64,000 bases of DNA from Capra hircus (taxonomy: Eukaryota; Chordata; Mammalia; Artiodactyla; Bovidae). The notes below the pieces were generated by a model. That model saw only the letters and a list, made by a program, of their open reading frames with translations. It had not been told where the DNA came from and searched no databases. Position 1 is the first letter of the stretch. The number at the start of each line of letters is the position of its first letter. A program made the translations under genes and the position numbers. The DNA is taken from positions 61,957,362-62,021,361 of the forward strand of contig NC_030826.1 of the NCBI RefSeq assembly GCF_001704415.2, given 5' to 3'. This document shows positions 55,240-64,000 of the stretch, one piece after another.

Positions 55240-55711
55240 TGATCTTCAGAACCGAGCGTTTCATGTGCGTGCAGCTCAGTGGGTTTTCAGCAGCGGACCC
55301 CACCCGTGCCGCTGCTTCAGCCCTCCAGTCTGTCCCCCCACAGGAAGGCGGTGGCGCTCCTCACCCACGGGCTGGACCAGCTCTGCTTGTGTTTGAACTT
55401 CATACGGACGGACTCACACGGTTTGCAGGACAATGTACATCTGGGGTGAAATTTGGGGTGCTGGTTTTTTCTGTAATTCTCAGCTTATCACGCGTTCCTG
55501 GAAATAAGTGGGAAGCTCTGCCGCGTCCTCTAGCCTCTGTGGTCCGAGGCGGATGCAGCTGCCGGCGAGACCCAAAGCCCAGAGGCTCCAATCAGAGAGG
55601 CTTATGGGCCCTGAACCGTAGCACTCACACGACGTTCTCTTTTCACAACATATTGTTCCGGCTTCTTCCCTGTTAACCATATGTGAGAGGGAATCGAGCT
55701 ATAGCTTTTTC
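55240..55711. other. Intronic stretch, nothing recognised
   Basis: No supported feature. Confidence 0.4.
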
Positions 55712-55795
55712 GATTCATTTATTTCTAATTGGAGGATATTGCTTCACAGTATTGTGTTGGTTTCTGCCGTACATCAGCTTGACTCAGCCAGAGGC
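55712..55795 (-). mobile_element. L1 LINE 3'-terminal fragment
   Basis: Antisense: TTTATTTCTAATTGGAGGAT, CAGTATTGTGTTGGTTTCTG and GTACATCAGCTTGACTCAGC, as in the ruminant L1 3' end. Confidence 0.85.
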
Positions 55796-55859
55796 TCTAA
55801 GTGCTTACGTGCATTCTGGGCCAAGCTGATCACATCCTTTTAGATGGCTCAGGCGCCGT

Positions 55860-56015
55860 GGTGTCGGAGCCCTGGCCCCATCCTCTGTGTCTCTGGGTGA
55901 GCTGTATTCCTGGGTCTGTTTCGTCTTCTGTGGAATGGAGATGGCGATAGTCAGGAAGGGTGCCCAAAGACAGCTGACATTCTCAGATGTCGGACACCGG
56001 GTGAGCTAGCTACGT
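55860..56015 (+). repeat. MIR SINE, degraded
   Basis: CTGGGTCTGTTTCGTCTTCTG and GGAATGGAGATGGCGATAGT fit the MIR middle; its ends are unclear. Confidence 0.6.
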
Positions 56016-56119
56016 GTTAGATGAAAGATCTGGGGGGAAACACCTCGTGAGTATTGGTACATGATTTGACAATTTCCTGTCCCACCTCATTGTTTTACTT
56101 ATTTTTATTTATTATTTTT

Positions 56120-56205
56120 TAAATTTTATTGGCGTTTATTTGATTTAAAATGTTGTGTTAGTTTCAGGTACACAGCAAAGGGATTCCGTCATGTTTATAT
56201 AAAAC
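56120..56205 (-). mobile_element. L1 LINE 3' end
   Basis: Antisense; AAATTTTATTGGCGTTTATT and GTTGTGTTAGTTTCAGGTAC. Probably continuous with the piece at 56,560-56,740. Confidence 0.85.
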
Positions 56206-56265
56206 TGGAGGTGAGGGTTCAGACTTGTCTCTGACAGAAGTGTGGGAGCTGGTTTTCCCATTTTA

Positions 56266-56285
56266 TGTGTGTGTGTGCGTGTTGC
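56266..56285. repeat. (GT)n microsatellite
   Basis: GTGTGTGTGTGCGTG at the tail of the antisense SINE. Confidence 0.8.
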
Positions 56286-56467
56286 TGTTAAGTTGCTCAG
56301 TCGTGTCTGACTCTTTGAGACCCCGTGGACTGTAGCCTGCCAGGCTCCTTCTCCAGGCAAGAATCTTGGAGTGGGTGCCATTTCCTTCTCCAGGGGATCT
56401 TCCTAACCCAGGGATCAAACCTGCGTCTCCTGTGTCGGCAGGCGGGTTCTTCACCACTGGGAAGCCC
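56286..56467 (-). mobile_element. Bov-tA SINE inserted in an L1 3' UTR
   Basis: Antisense; TTAAGTTGCTCAGTCGTGTC to TTCACCACTGGGAAGCCC. A short gap after CAGGCTCCT removes the CTGTCCATGG segment. Confidence 0.92.
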
Positions 56468-56559
56468 CCGTATGTGTCTCCGTTCTTGTCCAGACTGTTT
56501 GCCGGCAGAGGTCGTTGCACAGTGCTGAGCAGCAGGCGCTGCTGGCTATCTGCTTTGTA

Positions 56560-56740
56560 CGTAGTGGTGCACCAGTGCTCACCCCAAGCTCGTAATTTCC
56601 CCCCCCCACCACCACCTTTGCTGTTTGCTAACCATAAGTTTGTTTTTGATATCTGTAAGTCTATTTCTGTTTTGTAAATAACATTTATATCATTTATATC
56701 ATTTTTAAAAAGTAGATTCCACTTGTGAGTGAAACTTTTA
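56560..56740 (-). mobile_element. L1 LINE 3'-UTR fragment
   Basis: Antisense; GTTTGCTAACCATAAGTTTG, AAGTCTATTTCTGTTTTGTA, GTAGATTCCACTTGTGAGTG. Confidence 0.85.
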
Positions 56741-57544
56741 TTTTTAATGGCTCCAGACACCAAATCCTGATCTTTTTCTGTCTTGGGGTCTCATAAACAC
56801 AGCAAGTTGTTTGGGATGAGGGTGGATGAGAAGGTGCTGAGTCTCTGCAGAATGAATGCATTCCCATGAGCCTCAAGGTGACACCAGAAGGAAGTCGCAG
56901 TTAATGGTTAGTTTCCTTCAGGGAAACATTCTTGCAGAATTATAGTGCTGGTCTTGCATATCCTTGATGGAAATCAAACAACTCCCGGGTTAACGTTTAG
57001 TTAAATGAGCCCCATTCCCGCCCCCCCCCCAAAAAAAAATCACTTTGCCTGGTTAGGAGCAGAGGAAATTACTTTAATTGAGAGGTAGTTGTTTTCAATG
57101 AGAAATAATTCTATTAAGGTGGTAGGATTCTAGGTGATGAGTATTTTTCATTCTTTTTTTAAAAAATGGATTTGCCTTTTTTAAAGGGAAAGAAAAAATA
57201 AAAAAGCCCAGAGCTATTATAGTCTCTCCTCCAAAATAAGTTATTGTAACTCTGAGATTGCAGAGGTATGCGTCATCAAATTAAGACCCACAGCCTAAAG
57301 CCTCGAGTTAGGTAAGAGTTTTCCAAGAAGCTGGTGATGCATATTCTAAGCGTGCTGGCATTTCGTACTGCTAACCTCTATGGCTGGTTTGGGGTTGAGT
57401 TCAAAGCAGAAGTCTGTGGGTGGGCAGAAAGGAGAAGGCACTGCGTTGGGCCCCGTCTCCCGCCACGTCTTCTTGCCCGCTCGGTTCTGGCCTGGCGTCA
57501 AGCAGACCTGCCAGGTGAATTGGCCACTGGTTTCCTAGGACGGC
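56741..57544. other. AT-rich intronic stretch without a recognised repeat
   Basis: 57,000-57,250 is AT-rich and CpG-poor, with a C-run then A-run at 57,023. No exon is supported. Confidence 0.45.
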
Positions 57545-57870
57545 TGTAAAACGTCACTGCCAACCGAGCAACCTAGAAAGGAACAGAACCATGTTCTCCT
57601 TCAGCTCTGGAGGCCGGGGGTCCAGAATCAAGGTGTCAGCTGGGCCGGGCCCCCAGCAGAGGCTGTGTGGGGGCAGGGGGGAATGGGGGCGTGGAGGGGA
57701 TGCGGGGACAGGGGGACGAGGAGGGACGGGGTTGCAGGGGGATGGTGGGGGAGGCACAGGGGGCTTCCTCCCTCCTCTCCCCGCCCGCTTAACTCCTGCT
57801 GTTTCTGTGCTGTGGAGCATCACTCCAGTCTCTGCCTCTGTCCTCACGCCTCCTTCTCCCCTGGGGCCCT
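57545..57870 (+). repeat. Ancient eutherian interspersed repeat, copy with G-rich interior
   Basis: CAGCTCTGGAGGCCGGGGGT, CCAGAATCAAGGTGTCAGCT and CACTCCAGTCTCTGCCTCTG follow a common placental repeat, related to the copy at 62,305. 57,660-57,760 has become G-rich. Family name not certain. Confidence 0.6.
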
Positions 57871-57944
57871 GTCAGAGCCTTCTCTTCTTTCCGAGAACAG
57901 CCCGCATTGGGTTTAGGGGCCCCTATGATGTCCTTAAACTTTCG

Positions 57945-58074
57945 GAAATGGCAACCCACTCCAGCGTTCTTGCTTGGAGAATCCCAGGGACGGGGGAGCC
58001 TGGTGGGCTGCCGTCTATGGGGTCGCACAGAGTCGGACACGACTGACGCGACTCAGCAGCAGCAGCAGCAAGGT
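57945..58074 (+). mobile_element. BOV-A2 SINE, 3' part with (AGC)n tail
   Basis: GGAAATGGCAACCCACTCCA to GACTGACGCGACTCAGCAGC, ending in (AGC)6. Confidence 0.94.
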
Positions 58075-59759
58075 CCTTCAGCTCGCCTGCAGAGACCTTT
58101 TTCCAACAGGTCTCGGCTCCCAGTGCTGGAGGTGAGGGCCCAGACTGGCCTCTGAAAAAGCGTGAGAGCCTTGGTGGGGAACGCGCCCCGCCCTTGGCCC
58201 TCTGCTCCTGTGAGCTGGAGGATGTGCTAACCCCCTGGGTTTCGAGTGGCTCATGGGGCTCAGTGTGGAACTTCCAGCAGAGCTCACGCTGGAGTCTGGA
58301 CTCAGGCTCTCCTGAACCTCAGCGCGAGCTCTCTTGTCCTTGAACAGATTACATTTCACTCCTGATCTGTTGGGTGAATCCAGACAGATGGGCTGGTCAA
58401 CCTTTCTAGGGGACACAGGCTGTTGTAGGGTCCAGTAAATTAACACAGGCTTTGGGCCGGCACCTGCCACGTGCTTGTGGTGTGCTTGCTGTGGCCCTTA
58501 CCCTGAGATCGAGCCAGCAGAGGAGACTGCAGGGGCCGCCGGATATCAACCGCAGACCCCCCACAGGGTCCACAGTGGGCGCAGCCTCTGCTGGCCTGTC
58601 CCTGCTGCCTTTGTGCCTGAAGTGTGAGAGTGCCCACCAGCAGGTACGCTGAGTTCTCTCCATCAACAGCTTTCTCACAAGAGACGGTTCTCAGCTGACC
58701 GTCAAGTCCCCAGAGGCCGTTGGAGTAAATGTGGGTTTTCACAGATGGGAATGGCGGTGCCTTTCGAGTGCCTTTTAAGAGGAGACTCCCTGGGCATCTT
58801 TTCAGGCCTGACTCCCTTCATGTAACAGGTGCCCTCTGGGTCCTGGGTGGTGGCTGAGGTCGTGGTGCCCGTGTGTGGACCCTGGCAGCAGAGGGTGAAA
58901 CAGCTGCACAGATGCCCCAGGAGCTGCGGTGCCCGTGGCAGGGCCATGGAGCGGGGCGGCGTCCCTGTGCAGGGAGGTGGCCGGCAAAGCTTCCCTCTCT
59001 GGGCCCACCTCCCCTCCACACTGAGGTCCAGGGACACTCAGCTGCTCCTCGCGGTCTCCAGGTCCCCCTCGATGCTCCGTGTCACTCTCTGTGACACCAT
59101 CTTGTTTCAGGGCGTTGGGGTGGGGTGGGGGGTCACCAGCCACATGAGAGTTGATGGGACGGCGGTTCTTGGTGGGCCTGTCTCCACGGCGTTTATCACC
59201 GTTCCCGGCACATCATGAGCACTCAGCCAGCACTGAGTCAGCCAGTGAGCATCACAGCCGTAGCGTCTCCTGTTGTGAAGACGAGGCATGAGAGGAACAG
59301 GGAAATGTCCAGGGCATCAAGCCGGATATGTACGGCAGACGGCGAACAGACAAGAATGAGCGCGGTGAAGGTGCTGGAGCAGAGGGCTGTGTGTCTCTCC
59401 ATTCAGCACCAGTTTGCTTTAACTGCGTTGATCAGACCCAGACCGAGCCTGGTGTTCCAGCGCCAGCTCTGTTATCCAGCGTGTGTGTTCTCGAGATGTT
59501 TCCTTCTCTTTAGCAGCTGTATATGCGTTGTCTGTAAAGATACATGTGTGCACGTGTGTACGCATCAATGTATGAGCACAGTCATCACTTTGTGAGATCA
59601 GTTAATAGTAATGAGGTTCTGATCTCTTCTTTCTTTCCCACCCAGATTTTTCCAAGCATGTATTGGCCTTAGTTGAAAAAAAGAAAAAAAGAAGCTGAAT
59701 TTAACTGTTGTTGTTTAATCTGCTACTTATCAATGATAAGTGAAAGATTGCTCAATAAA
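58075..59759. other. 1.7-kb intronic block with no clear repeat
   Basis: GC-rich to about 59,200. A weak MIR-like phrase (CCCGGCACATCATGAGCACT, near 59,204) may be a remnant. Frames on both strands overlap and lack domains. Confidence 0.45.
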
Positions 59760-60560
59760 TCATTTGCAATAAACTCATTAGTAATTTGGGAGAAAAGTGA
59801 ATTTTAGACACTCATTATATACCATGCATGAAAATAAACTTAAGAGAGATGGAAGGTTAAATATAACAAAGCCGAACCAAGGAAAAACCGGGAGACAGTA
59901 GAACTGAAGAAGGCTAGTGAAGACCTCATGCAAATTTAAGGACTCCAGGAGACCAATTGGCAGAAGAATTAAAAAAGGAAGCCCACAATAGAGGGAATGT
60001 AATTAACAAACAAATAGAAAATGTTCTGACAAAGATAGTAAAGTTAAAAACAGGAAATATCATTACTCACATATTCAATTAGCAAAAAGCTCTTTAAAAG
60101 GCGAGTTATCCGTTGCTGGTAGACGCTGCGTCATCAGCACGTGTCCGTGTTTCAGGCTGCATCATACACTCTTAGCTAGCACAGAGCGATATATATCAAG
60201 AACTCTTAAAATCTTGCGGCTTTACTACTTCTGGAAATCTAAGAACAGAGATACAGGGCTTTATATGCATGGATATGTCCGCTGGTGGTAACTACCAGCA
60301 ATAAAGCATAATGACACAAATTAGGATTCATGTATGCAGTCATTTGAAATGTATTCTAGAGTCACGTAACATGTCTAAAGTCATCTAACATTAAATGAAA
60401 AAGTAAGATTTTAACATACGTATAACTTAAAGAGAGACACGTTTTAAACTGTTGAAAAGAAATGTGCTGGAGTGACACAGTGACCGAGCGGCGGGGGTTG
60501 GGATTCTTGAAATTTTTTTTCTTCATTTCTGACTTTATAATGCAGTTAGTTTTTAAAAAG
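59760..60560 (+). mobile_element. Old L1-like LINE, heavily decayed
   Basis: ATGCATGAAAATAAACTTAA with GAGATGGAAGGTTAAATATA, then TACTACTTCTGGAAATCTAA, recall L1 ORF2 order, but matches are short and no frame survives. Could be a HAL1 or L1M piece. Confidence 0.45.
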
Positions 60561-60617
60561 CATTTAGAAAGCACTTTTATAAACAGACTTTGCATTTCTA
60601 GGAGCTGTGTTCCTTAG

Positions 60618-60780
60618 GACAGCAGACCCCAGTCTCTTTGGCACCAGGGACCGTTGTGGAAGGCAGTTTCCCATGGACGGGGCTGCAGGGGGTGGTGTTT
60701 TGATGACCCGAGTGCGTGGCTTTCACTGCGCACTTCTTGTCCTCGCATCAGCGCCGCCTCAGGTCGTCGCGTTGGATCCC
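60618..60780 (-). repeat. Old DNA-transposon-like repeat, copy 3 of 3
   Basis: GCAGACCCCAGTCTCTTTGG and CTTTGGCACCAGGGACCG are the inverse complement of the terminal block at 24,470 and 39,541. The rest is diverged. Confidence 0.6.
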
Positions 60781-61828
60781 GGTCGGCTGACGGTTTTGAC
60801 CATTTTCACCTGTTCCCCGGTCGTTGCATGACTCCTGGAGAGACGTCTGTTCAGAGCCTCAGCTCATGCTATGCTTGGGCTGTTCATCTTTTCCTTGTGA
60901 AGCTGAAAGAGCGCAGTACTTACTGTGTTTTAAGCATATGTCTCCATGTGAATAGAAAATGGATGAATAAATAGAAAATGTTTTAAACTCCAAAGAGACA
61001 CGAGGACAGAGTGCTGGGCCTGTCGTTCGTGTGACGGAGTTTCAGGAAGCATTTCCTGGTTGGAGAAACCTGATACTGCTTGTATCAGTACAGTAGATAT
61101 AACACAGATGGAATTCTGAATCCTTTTATAGCCTGTTAGGGTAGGTGCTGAGTTACTGAAGGGAACGCTGAGTTAGTGGGGTAACCGATTTACTTTGAGA
61201 ACATTTTGAGATTTGTGAATTTTTCATAAAAGTGTTATATAAATTTGAAACTCATATGTGCAGTTGAGACTATTTCGCTGATTCTCTTAGGGGTTTTTTG
61301 GAAACTAAGTTATATGAAAGCTCAAGAGATAAGTGTCTCATTTGTGTTATTGTGAATTTTTCCAGGGGAAGAAAACTCTTTTTTTTTTGTTGCAAACAGT
61401 TGCAGGAAAGTATTGTTTCTGTCTTTAAATTATCATAATTGCGTTTCTTCATCTCAGGCTTGTGAAACTATAGAGGATGTATGAAGTCATGTTTATTCAT
61501 TTGGTATTTTGAACATAACTATCCTAAACTTGATTATGTTAATTTCAGAAGAATAGCGCATGAAGTTTAGAATTAGGCAAATATACATAAGTTTCAATTG
61601 TGTACAAGGATTGCTTATAGTTCCAGGATAAAATCAAATCTTGTCCCAAAATCTAATTAGTGGCTGTTTGTTAGTATATTTGATGTATGCATTTTCTCAC
61701 CTCAGTAACAGATGAAATTCAGCCTTGGTCCCTGGAGTTCTCAGCCAGTGTCCTGAAATCTGGTGTACTCTCTAGAGTTGAGTCCGTTGGTCAGGGGCAG
61801 AACTAAAGGTCAGCTGCATAGCAGTCTA
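60781..61828. other. AT-rich intronic stretch without a recognised repeat
   Basis: Unique AT-rich sequence. No supported exon or repeat. Confidence 0.45.
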
Positions 61829-62216
61829 CAGGAGAGAGAGAGGCAGGTAGGGGGAGAGGGAGAGAGAGAGGGAGGGAGGGGGAGAGGGAGAGAGGGAGGG
61901 AGGGGGAGAGGGGGAGAGAGAGGGAGGGAGGGGGAGAGGGAGGGGGAGGGAGGGGAAGTGGAGGAGAGATAGGGAAGGGGGGAGAGAGGGAGGGAGGGAG
62001 GGGGAGAGAGAGGGGGAGAGAGGGAGGGGGAGGGGGAGAGGAGGGGGCAGAGAGAGGGGAGAGAGGCAGGTAGGGGGAGAGGGAGAGAGAGAGGGAGGGA
62101 GGGGGAGAGGAAGGGGGAGGGAGGGGGAAGTGGAGGAGAGATAGGAAAGGGGGGAGAGAGAGAGGGAGGGAGCAGGAGAGGGGAGGAGGGGGAGAGAGGG
62201 CGAGGAGGGAGGAGAG
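61829..62216 (+). repeat. Polypurine (GGGA/GA)n tract of about 390 bases
   Basis: Almost only G and A on the + strand. A long-period duplication is visible: AGGCAGGTAGGGGGAGAGGG at 61,841 and again at 62,064, and GAAGTGGAGGAGAGATAGG at 61,955 and 62,128. The minus-strand frames through it are Ser/Pro/Leu low-complexity artefacts. Confidence 0.96.
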
Positions 62217-62304
62217 CTGTTTTTCTTCCGCCGCCGTGGCCTCCGCATCTTCCTCTTGTTGCTCGGTGCTCCCCGGTGCTCTGAATCTGTGTGCAGGCCC
62301 CCCA

Positions 62305-62710
62305 TTTCCTGGGGGTGCTGTGGCGGGTTACCACAAACCGGTAGCTTAAAATGACCTAGGTGTGCTCTCAGGGTCCCGAGGTTGGAAGTCCACGTCGAAG
62401 GTGGCAGAGCCGTGCTCCCAGTGAAGGCTCTCCCTCGTCCGTCCAGTTTCCGAGCACCCCGGCCATCCTCAGCATGTAGCTGCCCCCCGCCTGCACCCCG
62501 TCTCTTGTCTCCATCCTCGTGTGGCTGCCTCCTGACCGTGTGTGCCTGCCTGTCTCTCCTCTTCTTATAAGGACACCAGTCACTGGACGTAGGTCCTACC
62601 CTAACCCAGGGCGACCTCACCTTAACCAATGACATCAGCAAACACCCAGTTTCCAAATCAGGTCTCACTCTGAGGATCTGGGTAGAATGTCATTGGGTTG
62701 CTATATTCAA
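62305..62710 (+). repeat. Ancient eutherian interspersed repeat, near complete
   Basis: ACCACAAACCGGTAGCTTAA, AGCATGTAGCTGCCCCCC, TCTTATAAGGACACCAGTCA, GACCTCACCTTAACCAATGA and TTTCCAAATCAGGTCTCACT follow one well-known placental repeat in order. I cannot name the family with confidence. Confidence 0.75.
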
Positions 62711-62831
62711 CCTAGAATACAAACCTAGCCACTTCGTTATTTAGGTACGACTCTTTAACTGATTGCAGGTTTCCATGTATGTTACCCCCCAAACAAAATA
62801 ATCTGATAAGACATATTTTAGATATTTCTAA

Positions 62832-63345
62832 GATAGCATATTGAAAAGCAGAGACATTACTTTGCCAACAAAGGTCCATCTAGTCAAGGCTATGGTTTTT
62901 CCAGTGGTCACGTATGGATGTGAGAGTTGGACTGTGAAGAAGGCTGGGTGCCGAAGAATTGATGCGTTTGAACTGTGGTGCTGGAGAAGACTCTTGAGAG
63001 TCCCTTGGACGGCAAGGAGATCCAACCAGTCCATTCTGAAGGAGATCAACCCTGGGATTTCTTTGGAAGGAATGATGCTAAAGCTGAAACTCCAGTACCT
63101 TTGCCACCTCATGCGAAGAGTTGACTCATTGGAAAAGACTGTGATGCTGGGAGGGATTGGGGGCAGGAGGAGAAGGGGACGACCAAGGATTAGATGGCTG
63201 GATGGCATTGCTGACTCAAGGGACGTGAGTCTGGGTGAACTCCGGGAGTTGGTGATGGACAGGGAGGCCTGGCGTGCTGCGATTCATGGGGTCGCAAAGA
63301 GTCAGACACAACTGAGCGACTGAACTGAACTGAACTGAACTGAAG
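62832..63345 (+). mobile_element. BovB LINE 3' end, 514 bases, with ACTGAA tail
   Basis: Sense copy. An open frame of 160 codons runs to the element's own stop (FELWCWRRLLRVPW, ending SQTQLSD), then (CTGAA)4. AGATATTTCTAA before it and AGATATCTCTTA after it may be a mutated target-site duplication. No RT core or endonuclease. Confidence 0.97.
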
Positions 63346-63493
63346 ATATCTCTTAGAAGTTGGGGTGGCGGTGGTGGTATGTGTCTGTGCATTTCAAGAA
63401 GAGCTTTTGAGAAATCCAGATGGGAGCTGGTGTCTTAGGGTCTTCACTGCTTCGCAGGCACCTTCACCTGTGTTACCTCATTTAATTAGTTCA

Positions 63494-63668
63494 CGTGAAG
63501 TGAGACTCGCTCAGTCGTGTCCGACTCTTTGTGACCCCATGGACTGTATAGTCCATGGAATTCTCCAGGCCAGAATACTGGAAAGGGTAGACTTTTCCTT
63601 CTCCAGGGGATCTTCCCAACCCAGGGATTGAATCCAGGTCTCCTGCATTGCAGGCAGATTCCTTACCA
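63494..63668 (-). mobile_element. Bov-tA / BOV-A SINE, head truncated
   Basis: Antisense; GACTCGCTCAGTCGTGTCCG with GACTGTATAGTCCATGGAAT, ending at GGCAGATTCCTTACCAG. Confidence 0.94.
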
Positions 63669-63781
63669 GCACCTTCTTTTTATTCCAGCTTCTCATATAA
63701 TTTCCATTTACTAAATTTGTTGGCAGGATCTTAAAAATGTTACCATGTCTTACTTGTTACCATATCTATGTCTATCTCATG

Positions 63782-63905
63782 CCACATACTAGCTCTTACT
63801 TGGCCATTTAAGGGCTGGTTTGGCACAGTCTTAAGCTACTTGAACCTCCGTTTCCTCGTCTGTAAAAAGGAAGCAGTGATTCATAGTTACCTTGTGCAAC
63901 ATTGT
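63782..63905 (+). repeat. MIR SINE fragment
   Basis: TTGAACCTCCGTTTCCTCGT and CTGTAAAAAGGAAGCAGTGA fit the MIR core. Confidence 0.75.
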
Positions 63906-64000
63906 GAAGTGAAAGTTGCTCAGTCGTGTCTGACTCTTTGCAGCCAGAATACTGGAGTGGGTTGTCATGCCACCCTCCAGGGGATCTTCCCAACCCAGGG
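63906..64000 (-). mobile_element. Bov-tA / BOV-A SINE, internally deleted, cut by the window end
   Basis: Antisense; GTTGCTCAGTCGTGTCTGAC, then a jump from TTTGCAG to CCAGAATACTGGAGTGGG, losing about 55 bases. Continues to the last base. Confidence 0.92.

Larger units (their letters stand above)
495..64000 (+). other. PRKCA: PRKCA intron downstream of the exon (partial)
   Basis: It begins with a near-consensus donor, GTAAGT at 495-500. No sequence coding for the expected next exon (DPRSKHKFK..., the start of C1B) was found on the + strand, so the remaining 63.5 kb are inferred to be a single intron. This fits the very large early introns of PRKCA in other mammals. The repeats and candidate elements listed below lie inside it. 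Confidence 0.85.

Noticed and set aside
59175..59330. MIR-like segment
   Set aside because: Isolated MIR-like words in inconsistent order; left unannotated.
61826..62668. 280-codon minus-strand open frame, the longest in the window
   Set aside because: It is the complement of the polypurine tract: Ser/Pro/Leu repeats with no domain, then chance sequence through an ancient repeat.
1626..63668. tRNA genes suggested by A/B-box-like sequences
   Set aside because: Every such match lies in the head of a Bov-tA, BOV-A or CHR SINE and lacks a cloverleaf with an anticodon arm.
495..64000. The next PRKCA exon or another PKC domain
   Set aside because: Looked for C1B coding sequence (SKHKFKIHTYG-like) and C2/kinase signatures on the + strand; none seen. 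A formal tblastn would settle it.

Overview
The window is mammalian nuclear DNA from a ruminant, almost certainly a pecoran (cattle, sheep, goat or a relative). Three repeat groups show this: tRNA-headed Bov-tA / BOV-A2 SINEs, 5'-truncated BovB (RTE-type) LINEs on both strands, and cetartiodactyl CHR-type SINEs. The species within the pecorans cannot be told from the sequence. There is no operon structure, no CRISPR array and no prokaryotic or viral gene organisation. Nearly all open reading frames are chance frames or frames through repeats.

The one exon I can prove is at 412-494 on the + strand. These 83 bases encode the end of the first C1 (phorbol ester/diacylglycerol-binding, zinc-finger) domain of protein kinase C. 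The residues after the domain (ADKGPDTD) fit the alpha isoform, so the gene is PRKCA, and by human numbering this is exon 3. It has a pyrimidine-rich acceptor and a strong GTAAGT donor. Bases 1-411 are the end of the preceding intron. No later PKC exon was found, so 495-64,000 is read as part of the large following intron. The rest of the annotation is therefore a map of an intron.

Layout. 0.5-5.4 kb: a roughly 115-bp tandem duplication starting at intron position +7, then scattered SINEs. 5.4-13 kb: a 1-kb BovB with reverse-transcriptase coding, then SINEs, BovB tails, a CHR SINE and a (TA)n. 13.0-17.85 kb: nearly 5 kb with no recognisable ruminant insertion. 17.85-25.1 kb: BovB tails, SINEs, a MIR and a CA-rich microsatellite. 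25.2-25.8 kb: a CpG-rich block. 25.8-37 kb: sparse SINEs and BovB pieces. 37.2-38.9 kb: an L1 3' end, a 1.3-kb BovB with RT motifs A-C, another L1 3' end and a CHR SINE. 40.5-41.05 kb: a CpG-rich stretch with a CCAAT box and TATAAAA in promoter-like spacing. 41-48.8 kb: MIR, CHR-2 and several old L1 pieces, one split by a SINE, ending with a mariner-type palindrome resembling the cattle mir-2284 family. 48.9-50.9 kb: a minisatellite, a CpG-rich block and two nested insertions. 52.6-58 kb: SINEs, BovB, a G-rich minisatellite and L1 3' UTR pieces. 58-62.8 kb: old repeats and a 390-bp polypurine tract. 62.8-64 kb: a BovB tail, two Bov-tA copies and a MIR; the window ends inside the second Bov-tA.

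None of the mobile elements appears intact or autonomous: every BovB is 5'-truncated. I found no new multi-gene system. The best leads are the donor-adjacent duplication, the mariner hairpin, the promoter-like cluster, the two nested insertions, the G-rich and polypurine tracts, and the closely spaced inverted SINE pairs that could pair in the pre-mRNA. Repeat boundaries were judged by eye against remembered family sequences and may be off by 5-20 bases; subfamily names are tentative.
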